7,525 nucleotides of DNA from Bacteroidota bacterium (GCA_023399675.1 JAEWOM010000283.1:1-7525), one strand, 5' to 3'; shown: positions 1-6,920, numbered from the stretch's first letter. The notes: generated by a model not told the origin, from the sequence alone. Program-made: numbers and translations.

Positions 1-38
1 AGGCCGTTCTTCGAAAATAATCTCATCAAAAACCCCAT
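1..38 (-). CDS. mreC: Rod shape-determining protein MreC, N-terminal fragment (cut by window edge)
   Basis: Only the first 12 codons are present, read from the ATG at 38-36: MGFLMRLFSKNG, with a partial leucine codon at the edge. This is the start I expect for flavobacterial MreC, where a short basic stretch (R6, K10) precedes the membrane anchor. MreC is a periplasmic protein with one membrane segment that links the MreB filament to the cell-wall elongation machinery. It lies 21 bp downstream of the mreB stop on the same strand, the standard mreB-mreC order, and is probably co-transcribed with mreB. The identity rests on position plus 12 residues. The ATG at codon 5 is a possible alternative start. 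Confidence 0.75.
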   Translation of the reverse strand, partial: MGFLMRLFSKNG

Positions 39-59
39 CCCGGAACAGCAGAAAAATTT

Positions 60-1085
60 TTATTTGATCAGGAAGTTGAATTTATCCATGTTTTTAAGCG
101 CGATACCCGTCCCACGAACAACCGCTCTCAAAGGATCTTCAGCAACAAAAACAGGCAGTCCGGTTTTACGGTGCAGTCTGTCGGACAATCCACGAAGCAA
201 CGCTCCGCCACCGGCAAGATAGATTCCGGTTTTGTAAATATCGGCTGCAAGTTCAGGCGGAGTAAGCGACAGCGTCTCCATTACGGCATCTTCAATTCTA
301 ATAATGGATTTATCGAGTGCTCTGGCAATTTCCTTGTAGCCCACCATAATTTCTTTCGGCTTACCGGTGATCAGGTCACGCCCCTGAACCGGAATATCTT
401 CGATATCCACATCAAGTTCTTCGACAGCAGATCCGACTTCAATTTTCACACGTTCTGCGGTTCTTTCACCGATATAAAGATTATGATGCGTTCTTAAATA
501 GTAAGCGATATCATTGGTAAATACATCTCCTGCAATTTTTACCGATTTATCGCAGACGATACCGCCCAATGCAACCACTGCAATTTCTGTAGTTCCACCA
601 CCTATATCGATAATCATGTTACCCTCCGGCTTTTGTACATCAATACCAACACCGATTGCTGCTGCCATTGGCTCGTATATAAGCCTGACTTCCTTTGCAT
701 TAACCTTCTGTGCAGAATCACGAACCGCGCGTTTTTCAACTTCGGTAATGCCTGACGGAATACAGATAACAATCTTTAAAGCAGGCTGAATTAATTTTCC
801 TTTGATTCCCGGAATTTTCTTGATGAATTCCTTGATCATATGCTCGGAAGCATGGAAATCTGCGATAACCCCGTCTTTCAGCGGACGGATGGTTTTTATA
901 TCTTCATGGGTTTTCCCCTGCATGTGTTTTGCCTGTTCCCCCACAGCAATCGGCTTCCCTGAAGAACGCTCTATTGCCACGATAGAAGGCTGATCGATAA
1001 CGATCTTGTTGTTATGGATAATTAAAGTGTTAGCAGTTCCAAGGTCAATCGCAATTTCTTGCGTGAACATATCAAATAAACCCAT
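60..1085 (-). CDS. mreB: Rod shape-determining protein MreB (bacterial actin homologue)
   Basis: A 341-residue MreB, the usual family length. MreB is a cytoplasmic ATP-binding actin homologue that polymerises under the inner membrane and guides lateral cell-wall synthesis. Visible actin-fold motifs: phosphate-1 loop IDLGTANT (residues 13-20), catalytic-region Glu138 in YEPMAAAIG, phosphate-2 loop IDIGGGTTE (159-167), and the adenosine-binding LAGGGALLRG (290-299). The hydrophobic start MGLFDMF fits the membrane-binding N-terminus of the family. I chose the ATG at 1085. The frame stays open to another ATG at 1160, but the extra 25 residues do not resemble MreB and would run through the predicted promoter at 1123-1152. 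It is followed 21 bp later by mreC and diverges from hemA. No key residue is missing. Confidence 0.97.
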   Translation of the reverse strand: MGLFDMFTQEIAIDLGTANTLIIHNNKIVIDQPSIVAIERSSGKPIAVGEQAKHMQGKTHEDIKTIRPLKDGVIADFHASEHMIKEFIKKIPGIKGKLIQPALKIVICIPSGITEVEKRAVRDSAQKVNAKEVRLIYEPMAAAIGVGIDVQKPEGNMIIDIGGGTTEIAVVALGGIVCDKSVKIAGDVFTNDIAYYLRTHHNLYIGERTAERVKIEVGSAVEELDVDIEDIPVQGRDLITGKPKEIMVGYKEIARALDKSIIRIEDAVMETLSLTPPELAADIYKTGIYLAGGGALLRGLSDRLHRKTGLPVFVAEDPLRAVVRGTGIALKNMDKFNFLIK

Positions 1086-1122
1086 TTTTAAGTCCTGATT
1101 TTTGTATGTAAAATTAAGTGCA

Positions 1123-1152
1123 CAAAGATAAGAAAATGCGACCATCTTCAAA
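1123..1152 (-). promoter_or_regulatory. Predicted mreB promoter (Bacteroidota type)
   Basis: Read on the minus strand, TTTG (1152-1149) is followed after 18 bases by TATCTTTG (1130-1123), an exact match to the TAnnTTTG -7 element used by the Bacteroidota primary sigma factor, with a normal -33 to -7 spacing. Transcription would begin at about 1116-1120, giving mreB a leader of roughly 30-35 bases. Prediction from consensus only. Confidence 0.7.
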
Positions 1153-1274
1153 GCTGGCATCGGTATTATTTAGGTTAAAATTTTATTAAAATACTACGTT
1201 CGTTGAATCGGCTTAATTAATGCCTGACCACCTTTCAAAAACGCATTTATTTAAATCTCAATCAAAGACTTACA

Positions 1275-1424
1275 ATGCTTATAACCAGTATTTTAAACCT
1301 TATTTTTCAGGAAGCTCATTCTCATTCGAAAAGCAATAATATCGGGCCGCATCGAATCACTTTTGGGGAAATGCGCTGCAGAATTTTTGATAACCGGAAC
1401 AAAAGAAGCTGTTCATTAGTGTAA
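1275..1424 (+). CDS. Doubtful 49-residue ORF
   Basis: ATG at 1275 to TAA at 1422-1424 gives a 49-residue product beginning MLITSILNLIFQEAHSHSK. The first ~11 residues are hydrophobic; the rest is polar and basic with two cysteines (in MRCRIF and RSCSLV). I do not recognise it. There is no Bacteroidota-type promoter or ribosome-binding sequence just upstream, and an ORF of this size is expected by chance in a region this long. It could be a real small protein, a remnant of a lost gene, or noise; noise is the most likely. Confidence 0.12.
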   Translation: MLITSILNLIFQEAHSHSKSNNIGPHRITFGEMRCRIFDNRNKRSCSLV

Positions 1425-1435
1425 ATTTCGGTGCC

Positions 1436-1452
1436 TGAAGGTCTAACCTTCA
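1436..1452. repeat. Perfect 7-bp inverted repeat upstream of the hemA promoter
   Basis: TGAAGGT-CTA-ACCTTCA is a 7-bp perfect dyad with a 3-base loop. It ends 35 bases before the -33 box of hemA. There is no T-run after it on either strand, so it does not look like an intrinsic terminator. It could be an operator for a dimeric regulator of hemA. No known binding motif is recognised. Confidence 0.4.
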
Positions 1453-1487
1453 TTGGAATTAGCTGTTGCGGTCATTGACAAGTATCA

Positions 1488-1518
1488 TTTGGGATGCTCT
1501 TAAAATTTCGTATTTTTG
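1488..1518 (+). promoter_or_regulatory. Predicted promoter of the hemACDE operon (Bacteroidota type)
   Basis: TTTG (1488-1491), 19 bases, then TATTTTTG (1511-1518), an exact TAnnTTTG -7 element with standard spacing. Transcription should begin around 1522-1525, only about 3-6 bases before the hemA ATG at 1528, so the operon mRNA would be almost leaderless. The same element overlaps the in-frame TTG at 1516, which argues against that codon as the start of hemA. No second promoter of this type was seen between the four hem genes. Confidence 0.75.
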
Positions 1519-1527
1519 CGGTTACTC

Positions 1528-2802
1528 ATGTATAGAAATCCGGAATTTCAGAAAACCGCCAATTTTGCAGTATTAAGCGTCAGTTATGAAAAAGCCGACG
1601 CCGAAACGCGCAGTAAATTTGCGTTTTTTGAAGAGCATATCAAAGACTTTCTCTCCTCGCTGTATCAGGAACAGCTCGGTGATGCATTTGTGGTTTCCAC
1701 CTGTAACCGCACGGAGATTTACACTACGACACAAAATTATCTTTCTGTCGCAGAAGAATTCTGCAAAACTACCGGAGTCAGCCTGAATGATTTTCTGAAA
1801 TTTGCGAATATTTTCACGCAGGACGATGCGCTGAATCATCTTTTTCGCGTAGCCGGCGGACTGGAAAGCCAGATTCTGGGCGATTTTGAAATAATTGGCC
1901 AGATCAAAAATGCCTACAACCGGTTCAAGAAAGAAAAAAAATACAGCAACCCTTACCTCGAGAGAGCGATCAATTCCGCGATTCAGATTTCCAAAAAAAT
2001 CAAAAATGAGACGGGAATTTCAAACGGAGCAGCGTCGGTTTCCTATGCTGCCGTACATTACATCCTGAGCAACCAGAACCAGGTGGCGGACAAGAACATT
2101 CTGCTTCTGGGAACCGGTGAAATCGGGCAAAATACAGTTGAAAATCTGGTAAAACACATTCATCAGCCACAGGTAAAAGTGATGAACCGTACGGCTGAAA
2201 AGGCAATTAAAATTGCGGAAAAATATCAGATTCCACATATTGAATTCAGTGATCTGGATGCAGAACTGAAGAAAACCGACATTCTCATCGTTGCAACAGG
2301 AGCCGCACATCCGATCATCAACAAAAGCCACTTCCCGAACGGGAAAGAAACACTGATTCTCGACCTGTCCATCCCTTACAATGTAGAGAAAGATGTAGTG
2401 GAGAATCCGAATGTAAAGCTCGTGGATGTGGATGAACTTTCATTCAAAATCAATCATACGCTCGAGCAGAGACGGAAGGAAATTCCTAAGGCGGAAGAAA
2501 TCATCGAAAAAATGACTGTTGATTTCACAGAATGGGAAAGCAAGCGTAAGATGGTTCCGAAAATTCACCATTTCAAGGATCTTCTCACCGATATTGAACG
2601 CAACGAAATGCATAAAATTCACAAGAAGTTCCGTTATGTTGACATTGAAGACATGGAACTTACTGAGATGATGATTAATAAACTTACCGGAAGGTTTGCC
2701 AAATATATTATTGATAACCCTTCAAAAGCTGATGAAATCAGTGCACTGATGAAAGAAATCATGGTAGACCAGTTTAAGAAAGACGATCATGGACAACATT
2801 AG
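1528..2802 (+). CDS. hemA: Glutamyl-tRNA reductase HemA
   Basis: A 424-residue GluTR, normal length. It reduces glutamyl-tRNA(Glu) with NADPH to glutamate-1-semialdehyde, the first committed step of C5-pathway tetrapyrrole synthesis in the cytoplasm. Domains in order: N-terminal catalytic domain with the thioester-forming Cys59 in STCNRTEIY (57-65) and His104; the core motif LESQILGDFEIIGQIKNAY (112-130), which has Asp-Phe where most bacteria have Glu-Pro, a variant I associate with flavobacteria; NADPH-binding Rossmann domain with GTGEIG (195-200) and MNRTAEKA; and a helical C-terminal dimerisation region. The ATG at 1528 is chosen because the upstream TTG lies inside the -7 box. The end overlaps hemC by 14 bp, suggesting translational coupling. 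HemL, which normally receives the product, is not in this window. Confidence 0.97.
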   Translation: MYRNPEFQKTANFAVLSVSYEKADAETRSKFAFFEEHIKDFLSSLYQEQLGDAFVVSTCNRTEIYTTTQNYLSVAEEFCKTTGVSLNDFLKFANIFTQDDALNHLFRVAGGLESQILGDFEIIGQIKNAYNRFKKEKKYSNPYLERAINSAIQISKKIKNETGISNGAASVSYAAVHYILSNQNQVADKNILLLGTGEIGQNTVENLVKHIHQPQVKVMNRTAEKAIKIAEKYQIPHIEFSDLDAELKKTDILIVATGAAHPIINKSHFPNGKETLILDLSIPYNVEKDVVENPNVKLVDVDELSFKINHTLEQRRKEIPKAEEIIEKMTVDFTEWESKRKMVPKIHHFKDLLTDIERNEMHKIHKKFRYVDIEDMELTEMMINKLTGRFAKYIIDNPSKADEISALMKEIMVDQFKKDDHGQH

Positions 2803-3700
2803 AATCGGTACAAGAAATTCGCCACTGGCACTTTGGCAGGCAAGAGAGGTCGCAAGAGAACTGCAGAACCGCAATATCAAGACCGAAATCATTCCTGTTA
2901 CCTCTTCCGGAGACAAAAACCTGGATCAGCCACTGTATCAGATGGGGATTACCGGAATTTTCACAAAAGATCTCGATGTTGCCCTGCTCAACAATCAAAT
3001 CGACATTGCGGTACATTCACTAAAGGATATTCCAACGCATTTACCTGAGAATATTGAAATAATAACCTATTTAAAGCGCGATTATCAGCAGGATGTGCTG
3101 GTTCGCAAAGAAAGTTCCATGCAAAAACCGTGGAATGAGCTGAAAATAGCGACCAGCAGCCTGAGACGCCGTGCGTTTTGGCTGAAGGAATTTCCAAATG
3201 CTGAATTCTGTGATATTCGGGGAAATGTACAGACCAGACTTAATAAACTCGAAGAAGAAGATTTCGATGCCACCATTTTTTCACTCGCAGGTTTGAAACG
3301 AATGAACTATAATATTGAGTACGAGGAACTTCCGATGATGATTTGTGCACCGTCTCAGGGAGTGATTGCCGTGACCGGTCATACAGCAAACGGTCCGCTC
3401 AATACGCTTATGAACGGTATCAGCGATGAAGAAACCCAGATCTGTGTAGAAATCGAACGGAATTTCCTGAGAACACTTGAAGGCGGCTGTACAGCTCCTA
3501 TCGGCGCTTTCGCACAGTTTCATGACGGCGAAATACGTTTTGAAGGCAGAATTTGCACTGTAGATGGCCAAAACTGTATTGACATTGATAAAATTTTTGC
3601 TTTCGATTCGAAAAAAAACCACGGCGAAGAACTTGCAGCTGAAGTCCTGCAAAACGGAGGAAAGGAAATTATGGAATCTATCCGCAGAGCAATCAAATAA
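2789..3700 (+). CDS. hemC: Hydroxymethylbilane synthase (porphobilinogen deaminase) HemC
   Basis: A 303-residue enzyme, typical length. It condenses four porphobilinogen units into the linear tetrapyrrole hydroxymethylbilane, using a covalently bound dipyrromethane cofactor. Visible motifs: RIGTRNSPLALWQA (5-18); VHSLKDIP (75-82) with catalytic Asp80; TSSLRRRA (122-129) and RGNVQTRL (144-151), the arginine-rich substrate and cofactor contacts; and LEGGCTAPIGA (230-240), where Cys234 carries the cofactor. The ATG at 2789 lies inside the end of hemA (14-bp overlap, different frame), and the protein begins right at the conserved first strand, so this start is secure. It ends with TAA, 26 bp before hemD. 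Confidence 0.98.
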   Translation: MDNIRIGTRNSPLALWQAREVARELQNRNIKTEIIPVTSSGDKNLDQPLYQMGITGIFTKDLDVALLNNQIDIAVHSLKDIPTHLPENIEIITYLKRDYQQDVLVRKESSMQKPWNELKIATSSLRRRAFWLKEFPNAEFCDIRGNVQTRLNKLEEEDFDATIFSLAGLKRMNYNIEYEELPMMICAPSQGVIAVTGHTANGPLNTLMNGISDEETQICVEIERNFLRTLEGGCTAPIGAFAQFHDGEIRFEGRICTVDGQNCIDIDKIFAFDSKKNHGEELAAEVLQNGGKEIMESIRRAIK

Positions 3701-3726
3701 GTAAGAATTGTCTTAAAATACCGGTT

Positions 3727-4410
3727 TTGCGAATCCTTTTTACCAAAACAGATCTCGATCAGCAATACGTTAAAAATTATTTTGGACCGCGGGTTTCCTG
3801 TCACTTTTCAGATGTAATACAGATAAAAACCAAAACAGTACAGCCATTCCCACTTGACAGTAAAGCACTGATTTTCACAAGCATCAACGGCCTTCAAGGA
3901 TTTCTTCAGAACGGATTTGAAATAAATGAACGCAACAAGCTGTTCTGTGTAGGAAAAAAATCTGCGAAACAACTTACAGAACTCGGCTTCCATGTTCAGA
4001 AAACCGAAGCTAATGCTGAAAAATTAGCTGAAAAACTGATTCGCGAATACGCTGAAGAGTCCTACGTTCATTTCTGCGGAAATATTGCACTGGAAACAAT
4101 TTCGCAAAAACTGAATGTACACGGCATCGATTATCAGAAAACGGTCGTTTACGAAACTGAAGCACTCAATCCTGAAATAACCGAAGAATTTGATGCTGTA
4201 GCTTTCTTCAGTCCAAGTGGAGTTCGTAGTTTTGCACATCAAAATTCTCTTTCAGGGTTACAGCTTTTTTCCATAGGTAAAACCACTGAAAACGAAATAA
4301 AAAAACTGATTTCCGGCCCTGTTATTACCAGCCTGCAAAACACACTGGAAGATTTGCTCAAATTAATGAAAGCATCTCTTCAGCCGGATTCAATGAAATT
4401 CGGTAATTAA
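3727..4410 (+). CDS. hemD: Uroporphyrinogen-III synthase HemD
   Basis: A 227-residue protein, slightly shorter than many HemD proteins. HemD closes hydroxymethylbilane with inversion of ring D to give uroporphyrinogen III. The family is poorly conserved; identification rests on the start [10 protein letters not shown], the [11 protein letters not shown] segment (about 50-60) in the first domain, VYETEAL and [10 protein letters not shown] in the second domain, and its place between hemC and hemE. It starts with TTG at 3727: no in-frame ATG exists upstream before the hemC stop, and the TTG places the first beta-strand exactly where expected. A rare start codon with no Shine-Dalgarno may keep its synthesis below that of hemC and hemE. 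The stop is 10 bp before hemE. Little can be said of catalytic residues, as none is strictly conserved. Confidence 0.9.
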   Translation: MRILFTKTDLDQQYVKNYFGPRVSCHFSDVIQIKTKTVQPFPLDSKALIFTSINGLQGFLQNGFEINERNKLFCVGKKSAKQLTELGFHVQKTEANAEKLAEKLIREYAEESYVHFCGNIALETISQKLNVHGIDYQKTVVYETEALNPEITEEFDAVAFFSPSGVRSFAHQNSLSGLQLFSIGKTTENEIKKLISGPVITSLQNTLEDLLKLMKASLQPDSMKFGN

Positions 4411-4420
4411 AAATAAAAAT

Positions 4421-5446
4421 ATGATCAAAAACGATTTATATCTCAGAGCTTTACGTGGAGAAACTGTTGAAAGACCACCGGTTTGGATGATGAGACAGGC
4501 AGGACGTTACTTGCCAGAGTTCCGTGCTTTGCGCGATCAGTACGATTTTTTTACGCGTTGCCAGACTCCTGAACTCGCGTCAGAAATTACCGTTCAGCCC
4601 ATCAAGCGTTTTCCGCTCGACGCAGCTATTCTGTTTTCTGATATTCTGGTGGTTCCGCAGGCGATGGGAATCGACTTCAAAATGAAAGAAAATGTGGGGC
4701 CATGGCTCGACACGCCGATCCGGACGATGGAACAGGTTCAGCAGGTGACCGTTCCGGATGTTAACGACACGTTGGGATACGTTTTTGATGCGATTGAAAT
4801 GACCCTCGAAAAACTCGATAACGAAATTCCGCTGATCGGTTTTGCCGGTTCACCATGGACAATCCTGTGTTATTGTGTGGAAGGGAAAGGCTCTAAAGCG
4901 TTTGACATTGCAAAATCTTTCTGCTTTCAGCATCCTGAAGCCGCACATTTGCTTCTTCAAAAAATCACAGATACAACGATAGCGTATCTGAAAAGAAAAG
5001 TAGAAAAAGGTGTTTCTGCGGTACAGATTTTCGACAGTTGGGGCGGAATGCTGTCTCCGGAGGACTATCAGGTATTTTCGTGGCCATACATCCGCCAGAT
5101 TGCAGACGCACTGGCGCCATTAACGCATGTCGTTGTTTTCGGAAAAGGCTGCTGGTTTGCCCTGGAAGAAATGATGAAAGCACCGGTGTCCGCACTTGGT
5201 GTTGACTGGACTTTGCGACCCGAAATCGCGAGAAAACTCACGAATAACCGGATTACTTTACAGGGAAATTTTGATCCGGCACGCTTACATTCTTCCCCGG
5301 AAACGATTCGCAAAATGGTTCATGAAATGATATCGGGATTTGGTAAGGATAAATACATCGCCAATTTAGGACACGGTATACTGCCTAACATTCCGGTAGA
5401 AAATGCGGAAGCATTTATCCGTGCCGTTGTGGAATGGAAGCCCTGA
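4421..5446 (+). CDS. hemE: Uroporphyrinogen decarboxylase HemE
   Basis: A 341-residue cytoplasmic enzyme that removes the four acetate carboxyl groups of uroporphyrinogen III, giving coproporphyrinogen III without any cofactor. The family signature [17 protein letters not shown] (19-35) carries substrate-binding Arg25 and Arg29. Asp74 in LFSDIL, Tyr151 after GFAGSPWTI, Ser206 in FDSWGG and His318 in NLGHGILP match the known active-site residues. QGNFDP (281-286) is also conserved. The ATG at 4421 is preceded by an A-rich stretch (TAAAAATAAAAAT) rather than a Shine-Dalgarno, usual for Bacteroidota. It is the last gene of the operon here: the next gene is convergent, so hemF/hemN and other late steps must be elsewhere. 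Confidence 0.98.
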   Translation: MIKNDLYLRALRGETVERPPVWMMRQAGRYLPEFRALRDQYDFFTRCQTPELASEITVQPIKRFPLDAAILFSDILVVPQAMGIDFKMKENVGPWLDTPIRTMEQVQQVTVPDVNDTLGYVFDAIEMTLEKLDNEIPLIGFAGSPWTILCYCVEGKGSKAFDIAKSFCFQHPEAAHLLLQKITDTTIAYLKRKVEKGVSAVQIFDSWGGMLSPEDYQVFSWPYIRQIADALAPLTHVVVFGKGCWFALEEMMKAPVSALGVDWTLRPEIARKLTNNRITLQGNFDPARLHSSPETIRKMVHEMISGFGKDKYIANLGHGILPNIPVENAEAFIRAVVEWKP

Positions 5447-5459
5447 TTCCTTTCTTCAT

Positions 5460-5496
5460 CCGGAATTTTTGCTGAAAAATCGGTCGGTTTTGTCTT
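5460..5496 (+). terminator. Possible weak terminator after hemE
   Basis: CCG and ATTTTT (5460-5470, with a two-base GA bulge) can pair across a GCTG loop with AAAAAT and CGG (5475-5483), followed by a T-rich run (TCGGTTTTGTCTTG). The stem is mostly A-T and the T-run is broken, so this is weak. It is the only hairpin I see in the 61-bp convergent gap; the sequence beyond it on the minus strand lacks a T-run, so it would serve hemE, not sufS. Confidence 0.35.
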
Positions 5497-5507
5497 GTTG
5501 AATTTTC

Positions 5508-6731
5508 TCAGGCGAGCATTTGCTGTGCTTTACGAACGCCTTCTGCAAGAATATCAATTTCTTCCAGAGTGTTGTACACTGCAAAACTAGCACGTACGGT
5601 TCCGGCAATATCGAAAAATTTCATAATGGGCTGCGTGCAGTGATGACCGGTGCGTACAGCAATTCCGAGTTTGTCGAGTATCATCCCCGTATCGGATGCA
5701 ATGCCGGCATTTGCGAGATTAAAAGACACCACACCCGTCCTGTTGGCTTTTTCACCATAAATCTTCAGACCTTCAATTTCCAGCAACTTTTTCTGCGCAT
5801 ACCGAAGTAATGCATTTTCGTGCTTCTGTATCGCTTCATGTCCGACTGACGTAATGAAATCTGCTGCAACACCGATACAGATATTTCCTGCAATATTCGG
5901 CGTTCCGGCCTCAAATCTGAAAGGTAAGCCAGCGAAAGTGGTTTCTTCAAACGTGCAGGAATCAATCATTTCGCCACCACCGAGAAACGGTTCCATCTTC
6001 ATCAGTTTTTGCTCTTTTCCGTACAAAATTCCTGTTCCGGTCGGTCCATACATTTTGTGACCCGAAAATGCAAAAAAATCGCAGTCTAACTCCTGAACAT
6101 CTATTTTGAAATGCGGTACGGCCTGAGCTCCGTCAACTAAAATCCAAGCATCGGAGTTATTCCGCACTTTTTCAATGATTTCTTTCACCGGATTGATGAC
6201 ACCCAATGCATTGGAGACATAACTGAATGCAACCATTTTCGTTTTTTCGGAAAGGATTACGTCCAGCATGTCAATCTGCAGAATTCCCTGATCATCCATC
6301 GGGATCACACGAAGTTTGGCGCCGGTTCTTGCACAGAGCATTTGCCACGGAACGATGTTCGAATGATGCTCGAGGTAAGACACGATAATTTCATCGCCTT
6401 CACCGATCAGTCCCGAATTCGTCAGCGAGTACGCAACCGTATTGATTCCTTCAGTAGTCCCTCTTGTAAACAGCACCTCAAAATCATTCGCTGCATTGAT
6501 GAAATGCTGAATTTTTCTTCGCGACGCCTCCATTTCTTCGGTGGCGAGCTGGCTTAAAGTATGAATTCCGCGGTGCACATTCGCGTTAAGTTCCTGATAA
6601 TATTTCAACTCGGCTTCCAATACAGAAACAGGTTTCTGGGAAGTAGCCGCATTGTCGAGGTAAACGAGTGGTTTTCCGTTAACAGTTCTTTCAAGTATCG
6701 GAAATTGGGGTCTTATCTGCTGGATATCCAT
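5508..6731 (-). CDS. sufS: Cysteine desulfurase, SufS/CsdA type (group II)
   Basis: A 407-residue PLP enzyme, almost exactly SufS length. It removes sulfur from L-cysteine, giving alanine and an enzyme persulfide that feeds Fe-S cluster assembly. Seen: YLDNAATSQKP (24-34), TRGTTEGIN (89-97), His123 in EHHSNIVPW, VDGAQAVPH (199-207), the PLP-binding Lys226 in FSGHKMYGPTG, and the persulfide-forming Cys365 in RTGHHCTQP, the short-loop form typical of group II rather than NifS/IscS. I chose the ATG at 6731 (MDIQQIRPQFPIL); an ATG nine codons upstream (6758) adds an unusual MPRFFYSYF. No sufB, sufC, sufD or sufE gene adjoins it in this window, so it may be a stand-alone paralogue (CsdA-like) or the one housekeeping copy. 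It converges on hemE. Confidence 0.95.
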   Translation of the reverse strand: MDIQQIRPQFPILERTVNGKPLVYLDNAATSQKPVSVLEAELKYYQELNANVHRGIHTLSQLATEEMEASRRKIQHFINAANDFEVLFTRGTTEGINTVAYSLTNSGLIGEGDEIIVSYLEHHSNIVPWQMLCARTGAKLRVIPMDDQGILQIDMLDVILSEKTKMVAFSYVSNALGVINPVKEIIEKVRNNSDAWILVDGAQAVPHFKIDVQELDCDFFAFSGHKMYGPTGTGILYGKEQKLMKMEPFLGGGEMIDSCTFEETTFAGLPFRFEAGTPNIAGNICIGVAADFITSVGHEAIQKHENALLRYAQKKLLEIEGLKIYGEKANRTGVVSFNLANAGIASDTGMILDKLGIAVRTGHHCTQPIMKFFDIAGTVRASFAVYNTLEEIDILAEGVRKAQQMLA

Positions 6732-6810
6732 AAAATAGCTATAAAAAAATCGGGGCAAATAATTGTGCCGGCATCATGAGATGAAATGAAGTGCGTAATT
6801 TAGAACGTTT

Positions 6811-6818
6811 CAAATTTA
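6811..6818 (-). promoter_or_regulatory. Possible -7 element of the sufS promoter
   Basis: On the minus strand TAAATTTG (6818-6811) fits TAnnTTTG. No TTG lies at the usual 17-23-base distance; the nearest is 28 bases upstream (6849-6847). If used, the sufS leader would be about 75 bases. sufS needs its own promoter, because a strong terminator separates it from rplY. Confidence 0.4.
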
Positions 6819-6835
6819 CGACATATAATTAAAAC

Positions 6836-6847
6836 GAGGCCTGCCTC
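6836..6847. repeat. Short inverted repeat upstream of sufS
   Basis: GAGGC-CT-GCCTC is a perfect 5-bp dyad flanked by A/T-rich sequence. It falls where the -33 region of the sufS promoter would be, if the -7 element at 6811-6818 is right. On the minus strand it is followed by GTTTTAATT, so a weak second terminator for rplY is an alternative to an operator role. Confidence 0.3.
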
Positions 6848-6893
6848 AATTAACGATACAGAGAACGGCGGCATAATTCATAAAATAAACCAT

Positions 6894-6920
6894 AAAAAAA
6901 CCTGCCGGTAAGGGCAGGTT
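6894..6920 (-). terminator. Intrinsic terminator of rplY
   Basis: On the minus strand AACCTGCC (6920-6913), a six-base loop, and GGCAGGTT (6906-6899) form a perfect 8-bp stem. The final two T of the stem belong to a run of seven T (6900-6894). It begins 22 bp after the rplY stop codon and is a textbook intrinsic terminator, separating rplY from sufS. Confidence 0.92.

Larger units (their letters stand above)
1153..1487. other. Divergent mreB-hemA intergenic region, no confident gene
   Basis: About 335 A/T-rich bases lie between the two divergent promoters. I see no tRNA, riboswitch I can name, or IS remnant. It holds a 49-codon ATG ORF (1275-1424, plus strand) listed separately, and a perfect 7-bp inverted repeat at 1436-1452. 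No other TAnnTTTG-type promoter was found in it on either strand. Its length is more than two promoters require, so regulation or a small RNA is possible but not shown. Confidence 0.6.

Noticed and set aside
1086..1160. 25-residue N-terminal extension of MreB from an ATG at 1160
   Set aside because: The extra residues do not resemble any MreB, the family start MGLFDMF lies at 1085, and the promoter at 1123-1152 would be inside the extension.
1324..1357. ATTCGA...TCGAAT inverted repeat in the intergenic region
   Set aside because: Only 6 bp with a 22-base loop; expected by chance.
1475..1506. Sigma70-like TTGACA (1475-1480) with TAAAAT (1501-1506)
   Set aside because: The spacing is 20 bases rather than 17, and the Bacteroidota primary sigma factor does not use this consensus; the TTTG/TAnnTTTG pair nearby fits better.
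1516..1527. TTG start four codons upstream for HemA
   Set aside because: The TTG overlaps the -7 promoter element, so it would not be in the transcript. ATG at 1528 is preferred.
3281..3652. Antisense ORF of 123 codons within hemC
   Set aside because: It lies wholly opposite a conserved gene, has no recognisable domain and no promoter; a shadow of hemC codon use.
6721..6730. 10-bp palindrome TGGATATCCA at the sufS start codon
   Set aside because: It is mostly coding sequence (ATG GAT ATC CAG) and looks coincidental; no partner copy was seen elsewhere in the window.
6732..6758. Upstream ATG for SufS (adds MPRFFYSYF)
   Set aside because: The extra nine residues are aromatic and unlike SufS starts; with the ATG at 6731 the PLP lysine falls at residue 226 as in E. 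coli SufS.
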